Assembly (NCBI GenBank): GCA_013399895.1
Contig: VXBA01002635.1
Span: forward strand, 124,001 to 188,000
Length of the DNA stretch: 64,000 nt
Source: Serilophus lunatus
Lineage: Eukaryota > Chordata > Aves > Passeriformes > Eurylaimidae
Direction: 5' to 3'
Below, piece after piece: positions 27,390 through 40,225 of this stretch. The notes under the pieces were generated by a model, which made no database searches, was not told where the DNA came from, and was given only the letters and a program-made list of their open reading frames with translations. Within the stretch, counting starts at the first letter, position 1; each line of letters begins with the position of its first letter. A program made the position numbers and the translations under genes.

Positions 27390-27468
27390 AGGCATCATTT
27401 GAGTACAAAAAATAATCCAGCACTGCCCAGTCCATCATTAACCCATGTCTCTCATTCCCACATCTACA

Positions 27469-27558
27469 TGGCTTTTGGGACTCCACTTCCCTGGGCAGCC
27501 CATTCCAATGTCTGAAAACCTTTCTGGTGAAGAAATTTTTCCTAATATCCAATCTAAA
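27469..27558 (-). pseudogene. CR1 ORF2 C-terminal peptide remnant
   Basis: On the minus strand about 30 codons read FRLDIRKNFFTRKVFRHWNG followed by LPREVESQK. This is the same conserved CR1 ORF2 tail seen in the copy at 42.8 kb (GRFRLDI..FFTRRVVGHWNRL). The frame runs on without a stop to about 27358, but after the PREVE segment it no longer resembles CR1 protein, and the LTR lies beyond. Only this terminal motif survives, with no RT or endonuclease domain, so it is a dead fragment. Confidence 0.85.
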
Positions 27559-28069
27559 TCCTCTCATCACTATCTATTTCTCCTTTCCAAGAACTTTTAT
27601 CTTGCATCTTATTCCTAAGACAAACACAGGAAACTTTATATCAGTCTGGTGCCTGCAATTTTCCTTAGATTTAGGAGGCATTGCTGTGGGCTTCGTCCCT
27701 GGGAGCCCTCCATTTGCAGGAGAGCTGGGAGAATTTGTTTCCCAAGGCAGTGCTGAAATGAGGATCTTCTCCTGGATGAGCCACAAAGCAGCTTACTCCA
27801 GATGAGCCAGGAGGAGCTGAGCGGAAGTGTCTCCCAGCTGGAAGTCTCTTTTAGCATCTATTGCAACAGCAGGGTTATCTTTGCTGTTGAAAGGAGATGT
27901 TACTGTGAGCTATGACAAACTCATTGAGTTTTATAACAACACTGGAAAACTAACTGCAATGAATTTAAAAAGGATGCTTGGGGAATGCTAAGCCAGTCCC
28001 TTCCTGCCTTTATCTTTGCACCACTCATTAGGCCTTGCTCTAAGGTGACAAGCAGGAGTTGGGATTGTG

Positions 28070-28095
28070 TGCATGTGCACACACAAGCACATGCA
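28070..28095. repeat. 9-bp hairpin in a CA/TG-rich stretch
   Basis: TGCATGTGC (28070-28078) pairs perfectly with GCACATGCA (28087-28095) across an 8-nt loop, and G-T pairs extend the stem outward. The alternating purine-pyrimidine composition makes such hairpins likely by chance and could also favour Z-DNA. Confidence 0.7.
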
Positions 28096-28486
28096 TGTTT
28101 TTCATTTTTATAGGGTTTCTCACAATCATATAGCCATTGGGAGGTACTTTATTTTAATGAAAAATACAAAATACTGATTTGATTGGAATTGAAACATGGG
28201 ACAAGAGACTCCAGTAGCATTTTCCTGGATTCATCAGAGAACAGTATCAACAGGCACGTGAAATCCTCGGCATTTTGTTGCAAATCAGCTCACTAATGAG
28301 AAAATACACATATAGCCAAACGAGTGACTGCAGTTTAAGTTTTTTTCTTTCAAACTGCCTTCCAAGCTACATGAAGAAAGAATTGTAGTTGGCAGAAATG
28401 CTACAGCTACTGCACCGACATTCTCCAAAGTTCTGAGCCAGGGGCAAGCCCTTTACTTGACAAGAAGTCACTACAGAGGTGTCGCC

Positions 28487-28505
28487 ACTAAACCACTGGT
28501 TTAGT
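28487..28505. repeat. 8-bp near-palindrome
   Basis: ACTAAACC (28487-28494) and GGTTTAGT (28498-28505) are exact reverse complements around a 3-base loop (ACT). It may be a dimer-type protein site or chance. No gene lies nearby. Confidence 0.65.
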
Positions 28506-28900
28506 TAAGGGGGAAATTTATGCTGACAGACTTTGGAGGAGACCTGGCAAGGGCCAGGCCCTGCTTAGGCTTGAGGGAACTCTTCAGGTGCCTACACACA
28601 GTCATTGTAAACAAAAGATGAGGGCAGAAATGCCTGGCAAGGGTGAGTGGAAGCGATATTGGGAACTCATGGCAGTTGGAGACAAGGTGGAATGTCTGAA
28701 GGTCTTTTAAACATCATTGCTAATCAAGTAACTCAAAATTGCTGAGGGAAGCTCTATGCCCACAGCAGGCAGAGCTATAGGTTGGTGGAAAACACCAGCA
28801 AGGAACAAGTTTTGATCTTGACACATGCCCTTCAAAAGGACTCCCAAGAGGGAAAGGCAGGTCAAGGTCTATCTTACAGCTGGGACCATCCAGAAAAGTG

Positions 28901-28951
28901 AAAAAAAAAAAAAGATAATTAATAAATAATAAAAAAAAAATAAATAAATAG
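28901..28951. repeat. A-rich tract with (AATA)n units
   Basis: Thirteen consecutive A residues (28901-28913) are followed by AAT/AATA units, a ten-A run and (AAAT)n up to 'gattcgaacc'. It could be an ageing poly(A) tail of a retrocopy or a simple AT-rich repeat. I see no recognisable parent gene in the 300 bases to its left, so only the repeat itself is annotated. Confidence 0.9.
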
Positions 28952-29834
28952 ATTCGAACCTACAATGGCAAGGCAAACAGCAGGAACTGGAGAATCAACA
29001 GAGCATTTTCATTGCTGGAAATCTTGCAATAGCTGCAACTGTTCCAGAAATTTATTGCATTCCTTTCACAATTACCTTTTCAGAGGAAAATTGAGGACCT
29101 TATTATTATTTGTTATGATCACAGCTAGATCTTCAGAGATTTCCTTAATTAGCATCATTAGACACACAGCTTAATCTTAAAATCCCGGGCTTGTCAGCAT
29201 GTCAAATTAAAACTTTGGGGTTTTTTTGCTCTTTTCTGTATGCTGGTTTGAAGACTGTGTGAAGGAAAACTGGGGGTCTCCTGACAGTTTCAGAGAGTGT
29301 GGGAATCTGTCTTTAATCTTTGATGACTAGAGCAGAGTATACAGAGTGGATGAATGAGAAGAGTCAGTTCTGAAACAGGGAGGAAAACCCAGGGTCATTG
29401 CATCTAAAAGCAGACCTATCCTTTTTCACACCAGATGAGCTGAGCATACAGCCTGCTGGTTCCCTCCCCCCAGCAGAGATTTCTCAAATCCTCCAGGAAT
29501 AATAGGGGGAAAAAACTGCTCTAGCTAATGAACACTGAATTCTAGCAGAAAGAAACCCTACAGAAGTATCTGTGACATCCACATTAATAGCAAAGGAGTT
29601 AGTTGTGATTGATGCTATTCCACTGAACACTAAAGGAATTAATAATGATTAGGGCCATTATTTTAAAGCATTACCCCCCAAAAAAACCCAAAGGGAAAAC
29701 AATTAGATGTCTTCAGTGGTTATCTTTCACAGTGTACTTACTGCAGTGATCAGACATGATATTATGCCTATTAATCAACCAAATGATGGAAAAGGATGTA
29801 ACTCGTGTATATCCATGAGACAGTCCTTAGCAGC

Positions 29835-29880
29835 ACCTTATTTGCAGTACCTTATTTGCTAGTCTGCTTATGAGTCTGCT
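29835..29880. repeat. Two adjacent short duplications (14-bp and 12-bp period)
   Basis: ACCTTATTTGC occurs at 29835-29845 and again at 29849-29859. Directly after it AGTCTGCT occurs at 29861-29868 and 29873-29880. These are local slippage-type repeats in unique DNA. Confidence 0.8.
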
Positions 29881-32582
29881 GCTGGCACAGGTAAATACGT
29901 TGGGGTTTTTTGTTTTCATAGCAGTAGAAGGTGTCTCACAAGCCTGGAGAGAGGTGGAAGAGTCATTCATTAAAATTAAGAAAACAAATAAAACCATCCA
30001 CACTTAGGAATTTTGCATTCATAGATCATATGGCCCTGCTTATCCCCACTGAATCTGAGAGAGGGCAATCAACAGCAGATCAGACATTCTTGGGTTTTCT
30101 AGCTTGTGTGCTCCAGTAAGATCAATTCTTTATCAGTAGTGAAAAGTTGTGATGAGCATATCACTATATTGCAGGTGAGGAAACTGAGGCTCTGAGACGT
30201 CATCAGGTTTTCCTAAGGTCACACATTCATCAGTATAGAGCCAGAAGGAATCCTAATTTTTGGCACTCTGCATTAACCACTGAGTTAATAATCCCTCTTT
30301 TGCTCGTCTGTGGTGCGCTGATTCACTCCTATCATGAATGGGTCATGACCCAACGTCATTGCTCATCTGTGTCATAGTCTTGCAATGCAAAATGAGCTTT
30401 TAGTAATTCATCTGAGCCTAATGGGTGGGTTCAAACACAGATATCAGATGGGAGAGGGCTGCAGGGTACAATCCCTCTCCCAGACTCCCCACCCCATGCA
30501 TAAGATCCTTGCACTGACAGCAGGCCAGTCCCAGCTGCTGTGGAAGACAAGCTGTGCTTTCCTCTGCCCAGCAACAACAATGTTTTCAGGCTCATGCTCA
30601 GCTCAAGCCTGGCTGAAGTTAATAGTTCATATGCTTTATATTTCTTCAGTGGTCTGACTGGCCAGGACAGGTTGGGAGGAAAATGATGGGAAAGTGGGAT
30701 TGGCCACTGGTGTGATATATCTGCATTCTTCCAGGCAGGGAGTGATGACATTCACTATATCTAAAACCACACATGCCAGAAGATGAATAATCACACCACC
30801 ATCTCTATTATCTTAGAGAGGGTAGTTATAGTCACTGTTCCCCTATCATAGCTGAAGATAGGAGAGGATGCAAGCTTGAGCAGAAGTCAATAACAAGACG
30901 GCACCAACCCTCAGGACCATTTTCTTTTCTAAGTTAAATTTCAGTTGTAATTAAGCTCTTTCAGAATCACATAGGCTTGGCTTGCATTTTCCTTTTGAAA
31001 AGTGATCTGAATTTTCCAGCCAATTTTCTGTACACCTCAGTCACAACTTTGATGATTAACGTCCCCAGTCTGGGCTGAGAACCCCAGTAGGATTCGTAAT
31101 CAAATTCCTCATTGATTCCCGTGATACAGGATCAGAAGCACAATGATGAAGCAATCTTAATTTTCTAGCCAGAGCCAAATGCCAATTAGATCCTCAGCGG
31201 GTGTAAGATGAGCTGGCATTGTTCTCCCTGGAAGAGGTAAAGCTGATTTACACTCAGGTGAAGATCTGCTTTGCTAAACTTTTCTGTCCTGTAACCCTGA
31301 GCTCCAGCTCCCAGAGTGGCCCAGTGGCCCATATGGAAGTGGACGAAAGTGTTTTTCCATTTCTGTGGGTGCTCATGTGTCTGGAGTTATTGGGAAATAA
31401 CCTGCTTTGTCTGTCCCTATCAGAGGGACTAAGCACAGTCCTTGTTTTAAAGGTCCTTTTAAGACACCTGTAAGTACTAAAGTTCAGCAGTGGAAATAAC
31501 CTGTCTGTACTTGCCCTTATTTCCAGCCTGACCACTCCTCCCAGACTGGAGCTCTTTGGGAGATGATATGGGTCCGTCCCTGCACCCTTCTCCCTTAGGG
31601 AACACTCTTTCCATTCATGGCAGCAACTAAAGCTCCTCACTGCTTCTAGAGAATCACAGCACAGCTCTGCAATGCAGGACATCCCCCCACCTCCCCCAGC
31701 TGCTCGCTGGTTGTCACTTAGCCCTTTCTTTCCATATCTGGGCTTAGCGTTGCTTTCAGAGACAAAATCCTTGTGATTCCACTACCACAGAAATCAAAGC
31801 AGGGAAGGAAAATAAAAGCTTAAAATCTGCCTTCAGAAAAGAAACTGTAGCTGCATCAGGCTTTGCAGAACCACCCACCTGTCTTGAGCAGGCGGTTCCC
31901 ATTTTCACTAAGCACCTCCACAGTGGTGGGTGCCTGGCTCTGGAGTGTCACTCCAGGAGGGGTTATCCTGCACCCACACAGGAAAAACCCACATTACAAA
32001 TTGCAGAATCAAAACAGAATATATTCAGGGAATTAATTGTATGGAAAGTTATCCAGGCTATTAAAAGCCACACAAACATGTTGAATATCATGCATTTTAA
32101 GCATATACAGAGAAACGTCACTTTGAAGGGGATTATTGTTTAAATAGGCAATAGGGGTTCTAGCAGATAAACTTCATGCTCCTGTCTTCTCTTATTGTCT
32201 GGAGTACATTATCTCTACCATAATATTCTCAGCTCTCTCCAGGAGTATTGTCAGAGTGAAATGCTATTTTAAAAGTATATGTTTATGTTTCAATAGACTT
32301 TATAATAGCAAACACATCCACCCAAGGCACGGTAAGTGAGAGGGAAAAAAAAGGAGGAGAAAAATCAAGAGACAGAGGTTGTAGCTTCCCCAGTATTGAC
32401 TATAACAGGAATAAATGTTACTCAGCTAAAGGTTTTCCTCCCTGCTGAACATAAGGAATCCTGGCATTCAGAGGAGGACTAGCTAATGTGCATTTGTCTG
32501 TGGGACAAGTGTTCATCATTCTCCCAGCTCAACCATCAGTCCACTGCTTTTTCAAGCTTGAGTTTAAAAGTTGTAGAACTAT

Positions 32583-32705
32583 GCCAGGCTGGATGGAGCT
32601 CTGAGAAATCTGCTCTAGTGAAAGGTGTCCCTGCCCACAGCCAGGGGATTAAAATGAGATGATCTTTAAGGTCCCTTCTAACCCAAAATGTTCTATGACT
32701 CTATG
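32583..32705 (+). mobile_element. CR1 LINE 3'-UTR fragment
   Basis: A short plus-strand CR1 tail. It contains the familiar order of phrases: 'gccaggctggatggagct', 'aaggtgtccctgccca', 'gatgatctttaaggtccctt' and then the terminal octamer pair GTTCTATG ACTCTATG at 32690-32705. The fragment starts in the 3' UTR, so it carries no coding sequence. It is a severely 5'-truncated insertion. Strand is set by the position of the octamers at the right-hand end. Confidence 0.92.
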
Positions 32706-35700
32706 AAAATAGCCCAATGCAAGGTCAGGCCACCACAGGCTTCCAGCAATCTGCTGTGAATCAGCGATCCTGATCCTGCACCTTGCACTTTTTCCAGAGG
32801 CCTGGGGGTATCCTTTTGGGATGCCTCTAGGTTATGTCTGAGCACACAGGTAGGTGGACGTGGCTGGGCACACGAGAGGAGGTAGAGACTACCCCTGAGT
32901 CTGTAATTCACTTTTGAAGCTGTCAGACATCATTACAATATATTTCTGAAAGATATACTGTATAGAGTGAATTTCTAACAAGCTTCCATGTGATTTTAAT
33001 CTCTCGAGTGAGAGAAACCTGATAAAGATATAGATCCATTCTCACATCTTGGCATAAAATCATATCTTATTGGTTTAGATCATTCTGTGGGTTTTTTTTT
33101 ATAGTACTAGTGTTTTCTAGTTCCAGCAGAAAATACAAACACTCAAGAGATCTCATTTTTCTGCTAAATGGATTTTCATTCCACATGAGTTATCTCTCTC
33201 TAGATATAAACATACACACACAGATATACCACATACACCCCCTCACGTTAAATGCTAAAGATACCATTAGAAGTAATGTTAAAATAAAAAATTCCCAGAC
33301 TCACGCTCAAAAATCCCCCCTTTTAAACATTCACAATTTAAAAGATACTTAAATAGACGTTTTTCAAACTTGAGTCAATTTTAGCCTCTCTAGTGAAAGC
33401 CCATGAACCAAGCCCAGAGTAGTAATTTTCGGGGTGAGCTATTCTGGGAACATTGCACATGTAGCATCTCCATTGTTATATAGGGGATGAATGTGTTCTC
33501 TACTCATGAGCACCTACCTTAAATAGGTCAGCTGAACAGAACCAAACTCTCAGTAACTGTAAAAAAATACTAGAGAAAGGAATTAATCTGAAAAGAGAGA
33601 ATCATTTGCTTTCTCATTGGGAAAAGAGAAACTACAAAGGACACTGAATGCTGAATTTATGGCAAGCTTTTTCTTACAGACTCAGAGCCAAAAATCTGCT
33701 GTCAGTTACATTAGTATAAATCTGGAGCAGCTCCACTATCATCATTAGAGTTACAGGCCAATTATGTAATGAAAAGAAGTATTTCAGGCTTGCCAAAAAT
33801 CTTAAATGTAGGTCCTGAAGCAGGCCGTGCTGAAAGCCTAGATAAGTGGCCTAAATTTCAGCACAGCCTTCACCAGCACTTCCTGTCACTTACCTGTTAT
33901 TATTACACCTATCAACAGTGTATGTATAGATTTATACTGTGAAATCAAGCATTATTTGACCTCTAATTCTGGGAATAAAGAGGAAGTCAACCCATTGACT
34001 TTACATGTCTTTGATGTTAAACTCTGCAGACAAAATACTGTTTGGAAGAGCCTGATAGATGGCTGGATAAAATATCCAGAGAGATCTTAATGCATTCATT
34101 TGCCCTTCCTGTAAGATACAGCTGTCAAAGCAGATTGTATCACCAACAGTGCTGGTGAGATTCAGGTTGACCTGGGATGTTTCAGGTAGCACGGTCCAGA
34201 GGAAGATTTTCTCTGATTTTGAGAAAGTACATTGTGTTACGGGCTTCTGACTTCCCCTTGGTGTCCCAAGAAGAGGTTTAAGGGCAGCAGCCACTGCTCA
34301 TTTTATGGTGGATTGGGCATTTGCACTTTCTGGTTTAGCTAAAAACCCAGTCTTGAACACAAAACACATTACACTTTAAAAGTCTTGTATAATCCTTACC
34401 AACTCTTCCTCTTTCCCTGTCTTACAAATTCCCAGTACCAAAGGTGGTGACCTTCCACGCAAAAAGAAGAAAAAAAAGAGATAATTTTGCTGTATTTGAA
34501 TTTACCCAAGAAAAATATCCACCAACCGTTTTTTGCCAAAAATCTGAGCCCCTGAAGAGCTGTCACACTGCCACACAGATCTTCAGACATGCATACAGTG
34601 CACACAGGTGAGTAGATATCCATGCAGGATTCATAAGAAGCTGGTATTAAACTCCAGCTGTAGCTGCAGAGCAGGAACACCAATCAATTCTTATTCACAG
34701 CATTGTTGAAAGCTAGAGTTCACAAAGCGCCCGGTGTGATCTCTTCCCCCATCTTCCTGAAGATGCAGAGTATGTAGAAATGTGAAGGGAAAAAAGGCAG
34801 GTTATTCCCGCGGGTGTAATTGGCCAGCAGTGCCTGGCTCGGAGCCAGAAAATGAGAGGAAGACAGGGGAACACTGAGTAATGAACCGCATGCTTTTAAT
34901 TTCACTTAAGAACATAAAGCAGGAAAACCTGAGCTGTATCCATGGGGATTGCAATCAATAGTCAAGCAGATAACAAAGAACTGGTGCTCGGGATAGAAAA
35001 CTGCCTGGGCCCATTAGTTTATTGCTTGGCCTTTCTTTGGGGGAATCACTCTTTCTTCCCTGCGCTCTTGGCTCCAGCTCTGAATCCTGCAAACACTAGG
35101 GAGCAGCAGCTTCCTTTGAAAGCCTCCTGGCTGCACGATGGGGCTGGTGCTGTCAACTTTTGCCGTGTGCCAGCCCTTAAAATAAAGAGGGAGAAGTGAG
35201 GGAAAGGAAAGAGGGGGGCTGGTGGGAAAGCGTTCTTGATGATAATTTGATTGCATGCATTAATGATCAAAGTGTTGCAGACTAATTGCCAACACTTACC
35301 TCTCAAATATTAAGTTATCGTTTATTCTCCCTCCCCCCGCCCCAGCTTTAGCTTTGCGTCTACCCTCTACATTCAGGGTGATCCCCTGCACCCTGACACC
35401 TCGTCTTGCTCCTTGACATGCTGACACCACAACAGCCTGACAAGCTCCAACCTAGGCGTTCAGGGAGCATCCCCTAAACAGCACCACTATGTGCTCCCTT
35501 GGGTGGATACTGTCCCATTACAGGGGTCTTGGGGAACCAAGTCAGCCTGGAAGAGGAAAGCAAAGCAGGTTTTATCATGATCTAGAGCGGTTCTCAGAAA
35601 AGCAGCCGCCTCCTCTTCTTCCTCTCATATCCAAAGACTGATTCTGCAGGGTGTGTAAGTGCAAGGTGCCTGTGTCGGGTTGGTCCAACTGGGTACCTGC

Positions 35701-38700
35701 CAAGTCAGAAATGCAAATAATGACAGTCTCAAACAATGTGCTTTTCAATGCTGCTTCCAGCATCCATTTTAACTAGACAAATGCCAGCCTGCTGCCATCT
35801 GGTAACAAGAGGTACTAAAAGCCTCAGTGAGGAGCAGAGGTAATCTAGGGGATATTACCAGTTGTGAACAGGTTGCAGAGGAGGAGATTTCATTTTATCC
35901 TGGTCTTTTCATACTCAAAAATGAACACAAAGAATTCTGGTAATGATGGGGACTGAGGAAATACTCATTCAAATGCCCTCACTGCCTCTACCCAGCGTGA
36001 CAGCAGGAAAAGCATCCTTGCCTTTTTCAGTGCCTCCTTTCTCTGGGGGAAGAGAAGGCAGGAGCAAACGCTGGGTTGGATTTTATTTTATGTTTTTAAT
36101 TAGATTATCTTTAATTGACTAACACCTTCCCCTGAGCCATCTTGCTCTGCTCATAGACAAAATATCACAAAATTGGCCCATTTTCCAAGAGCACTGTGGT
36201 ATTTCCTCTCTTCACACAGTTAAATAACCTCCATGCAGACTTGGCTACCTGCTTGCAACTACTAGAAATAGCCAAAAACCAAGGACCGGAATCACAACCA
36301 GTGACAATCAGCTCAACCTGAGTGCAGTCACAAGAGTTACGTCCCTTGTGCTTGGTGCTAAAGAGCACTCTAAGTGCTTGCAAGGGACTGTTCCTGGTAA
36401 AAAAACTTCTTTGAGTTTTTTTACCCCACTCTTTTCACAGAATGAAACTAAAGCTATTGCTAAATAAAATCTTCAGAGCTGCTAGTTCTGATGTGGTGAG
36501 TGAGATACAAGTGGGTCCACATGACCTCTCGAGACCTTCATTTGGAGCATGACTGTGTCCAGGGAGGTTCTCACACACACTGCTTGATGCTCTGTACCTC
36601 ACTGATGCCAGCAAAGGCACAACTAGCCAGAAGCACCAAGAGCACCATGAGGCAGCTTTATTGGAGCACACACAGAGCAGATGAGATGTCACTCTGTTTA
36701 CTTACACGTACTGTGCACAAACTGCCCATTATTGGCATTGCAAAGTTCCTGGCTGCAGGAGGCACAGCAGCATCTTTCAAAGGGCTGTAATGAAAGTGGG
36801 TCAGACGTTTTCCCTTCCCGGGGCAATCCTTTAGCATAAGCAGGGATTTAAGTGTGCACAATTCCCATTATCTGAGATTGTTATACTCTTCTCACAAAGA
36901 AAGGGCTTCATAATTTGACCAAAGCTGTCAAATGCACACACACAGTGATGAAAATGGCCTGTTAGATGATAGGAGGTTGCCCTTTCAGTGCTGAGGAAGG
37001 GCTCAGCCCTCCTGGGAAAGGATGATTCCAAACCTGAACAGATAAACTGTGCTTGATCTTAGAGGAAACATTTTCAGGGGAGTCTTTTCATGAGAGCATG
37101 CAGCTAGGGAACTCATTTTGTTACAGGGTAGGGCCATTTTTCTCCTCTGCAGCCAAAAGGGTGGTTTCAGATATGATCTATCTGTTCCTGAGCTTCACTG
37201 CAGAGTCAAGAGTGAGCAAGGCCAGCAAAAAGCAGACCCTCCACCTATCTAGAATTTGTCTGTGTGGTGCATCTCCCATGCAGGGAGCACAGTGACAGGT
37301 CCAGTGCCTGCATGCAGGAGCTGCGCAACAAGGAAATGCATGGACCCTGTCCAGGCCACTGGCAGTGGACCATCAGACATTCAGAAACATAGTACTGTAT
37401 CATCAAAAGCAGGACGGGAGTAACTCAAGGTAGCAAAATTTCTGCCAAATCCAAGTCTCTTCAAGCCCCTGAAAAGCAGAGCTGCAAGCCATTTTAAAGA
37501 TGCATCAAAGACCCCTGTGATTGGCCAGTCTGAGACCAATTCCCCATCTGAGGCATTAACATTTGGTGCCAGTTCTGCTCTCAGACAAACATTAGAATAA
37601 GAAGCAGCACATGGGAATAGAACAGACCCTGTTGTAAAAAATACAGTCCCCATAGTAGCCTTAAAAATTACATCTTTGAATCTCCTTCAAAGAAAGAGTA
37701 TTTCAAAAGCCTTCACTGAGCTGATCTTGCTTCATGATGGTCTTCCTCTTTGGAGGATGTAAGGTCAGTTGAGGAAAAGGGAATTTAATAGGAAAGAAAT
37801 GAGGAAGATAAAGAGAAATACTGTATTGCACAGGAAGGAAAGACAAGATTGAAACCCAAAATTTTAAAAACTCATTGTCATCATTCAGAGAAGTGTGAGT
37901 GAGAGGGTTGCCTCTTTTTGAGTCTGAAGGCAAATATTGAGTCTGTTCTCACTGAAAGATAAAACACTTCAAATACCTTCTGATTTGTTAGGCTACTCAT
38001 TTTCTGGGAAATTGGTGGTGGTGTTTCTCATGTAGCAAGGCAGCCTTGGGGAATAAAACCTTTCCCAGGGATCCTAAGGTAGAGAAAAAGGAGAAAGTCC
38101 TCTGTTTTTCCTGTTCTGCTGTTTCTTTTAGAGCATTTGAAGAAATGATACAAATTGACTCTCAAGTCCCACGTACTAATGCTTTCAGACAAGGTGGAAG
38201 CAAACCAGCACACATATAAAACAATCCCAAAACCATGAAACTGTCCTTCTCCACAGGATTAAAACACAGCACTAGTCAGGAAGGCAGCTTTCTAGTGGTG
38301 ACCTCCAATGGATCCAATATTTTTTCTACTTCCATGGATCTCTGCTCACCACTCAGAAAGATGATCTTTCTAAATGCCAACTCATCCAACTCTACACTGA
38401 TTGGAGGAGAATTCAGTCTGGCTCTTGCCTCCGTACTGGCAATAACGATTCTTCAAATGGAAATTAGCCGACAGATTTGATGATGATGCACGAGCCAGAA
38501 GAGAATACAGCTCACTCTGCCATAGCTCTGCAATCTCCTCAGGGAAAACAGGAGTAAAAATCCATTTGTGTTTGCAAACAAGATATGTCTTGAATGTTCA
38601 CTGGGGACCTCTTGAGCAAGAAGGTGCCAATTTTACTGTCGTTTTTTTCTAGATATCACATAAAACCTGCAGTCCAAGTGCATGAGGTATTTTCTTCTTC

Positions 38701-40195
38701 AATAAAGACCTTTTGCCCTTGTGTCCTATACTGAAAGCATTTCAGTTCCTAGAGGAATTTTTGTCCTTCCTAATGTGATTACTAATCTGGGAATCTCTCA
38801 TGCAGAGAAGGAGAAAAGGACTCCACAGTTTGTGTATTTTCCTTCTCTTTCCTTCAAGGCTGCAGATAAGCACAGCTACTTGTCAGCTGCCTGGCTGTAG
38901 CTACTGGGTCTTCATCAAATATGCTGCGACCACATGTAGGTTTTCTCAACAAGACAGGAAGGAAGAGTCAAGCCGCTGACAATCTTACCTTCCAGTATAG
39001 CCAGTAAAATTTAGGACTTAGGCAGCTCCAGGAACGTACTCCCAGCTAATAGGAGCAATTTAGCTGATCTTGATGCAATGTGTATTTTACCCAGGATTTA
39101 CCCAGAAACTGGGTTTTACTGGTAAACTGAACACTTCCTTACAGTGTATTGTCTTTTCCCCATGCCACAGGCTTGTAATTCTGAAAATGTACCTAGTGGC
39201 TAGGACACATTCAAGATTAGACACAGAAAGCTATTAGCACTCTCAGTTTCTAATTAAGAAGTAAAAATCTATAGCAAATTAGCCATCTAAATAGGAGGTA
39301 ACACCATATAAATACATTTGTAGAGCCTGGACTAAATCCTTTTTCTGCGGCCATAAATGATTTTTACTCTACCCTCCATGTTTATCTCCACAAGTGAGCT
39401 AAATGCAAGAAAGCATCCTCAAATTAAAACAACGAGTATGATTTCACACAGAAAATTAATCAGAAGTCTGATTTAAGACCATAGACACTAATTCAAAGGA
39501 AAATTCAGCCTGAATATCTGAAAACACTTTATAACAGGTCTGAGAGGCTGGATATGTGTTGCTACACAGAAAGAAGGAAAAACAAAATTTAAACTTAGAC
39601 TGGAGAAAACATCATGGTATTGAGGGAGAAGCCTGTGGCAAGAGAGGAGGACAGGATGAGTAAATAAAGCTTTTTGTCCTGAATTTTTGTCCTCAATGAA
39701 GGGAGAAAGCCTCCCTGAGTTTACAGTGACAAAGAGAATGTTGCTGCAATCTCTTTTCATTTAAATTAGCAGGTCATCCTGGGAGACTCGAGGAGGAGGG
39801 AGAGGAGGGGACCTGCTTCAAATGACTAAAAGAAAAGCAAGGACATCTCAAAGGATGAAGCGAATTGCTCAGAAAATGGAGTTTGCTTACAAATGCCAGC
39901 TTAGCATTAAAAAGGCACTAAAAAGCAAAAGTCCCTGAATAAAATACAGTGAATACAGCAAGTTGGAGATGTGGTCACAAGGAGTTTGTATCCAGGTGCT
40001 GGCTTAGTAATTGGGTCAATGTCTGCAGATTCATGAGTACAGGTGTCCCACAGGGAAGCAACAGAGCATGCTCGTAACCTACCCTGTATCTCCTGAATCC
40101 ATCATCCATCCCCAGATAGCTTAATTCATTTAGAACAGAAAAAAAAAATAATAATTTGTTTCTAAACCCCAAATGAGGAAACAAATTTGACAGTA

Positions 40196-40225
40196 AAAGA
40201 GAGAGAGAGAGAGAGAGAGAGAAAG
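40196..40225. repeat. (GA)n microsatellite
   Basis: An alternating AG run of about 26 bp bounded by 'cagtaaa' and 'aaggctgg'. A short A-rich stretch (40138-40152, 'aaaaaaaaataataat') lies just upstream. On the minus strand it reads (TC)n and gives the Ser-Leu repeats seen in spurious frames there. Confidence 0.96.

Larger units (their letters stand above)
26978..27570 (-). mobile_element. CR1 LINE fragment, minus strand, split by a solo LTR
   Basis: Read on the minus strand, the element runs from about 27570 (ORF2 C-terminus) to 26978 (3' end). The 3' end shows two degenerate octamers (26978-26993, plus-strand CACAGAAA CAGAGAAT). The phrase at 26991-27024, 'atttaggttggaaaagacct', is the antisense of a very common avian CR1 tail. 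The other arm (about 27411-27570) has the antisense of the CR1 segment around 'cttccctgggcagcc' and 'gaagaaatttttcctaat'. In a normal CR1 these two arms would be adjacent. Here 365 bp of unrelated DNA separates them, explained by the LTR insertion at 27025-27389. The right border is approximate. Confidence 0.88.
27571..32582. other. Unique non-coding DNA
   Basis: No gene recognised between the split CR1 and the next CR1 tail. It holds the two small palindromes near 28.1 and 28.5 kb, the A-rich tract at 28.9 kb and the short duplications at 29.85 kb. The open frames here are short and mutually overlapping. Confidence 0.65.

Noticed and set aside
28948..28961. tRNA gene suggested by GGTTCGAATC on the minus strand
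   Set aside because: The T-arm stem does not pair, no A box or acceptor stem is visible, and the 3' side is simple A/T repeat.
35670..35700. Possible LTR start ('tgtgtcgggttggtcc')
   Set aside because: No matching CA end, target duplication or LTR signals were found downstream.
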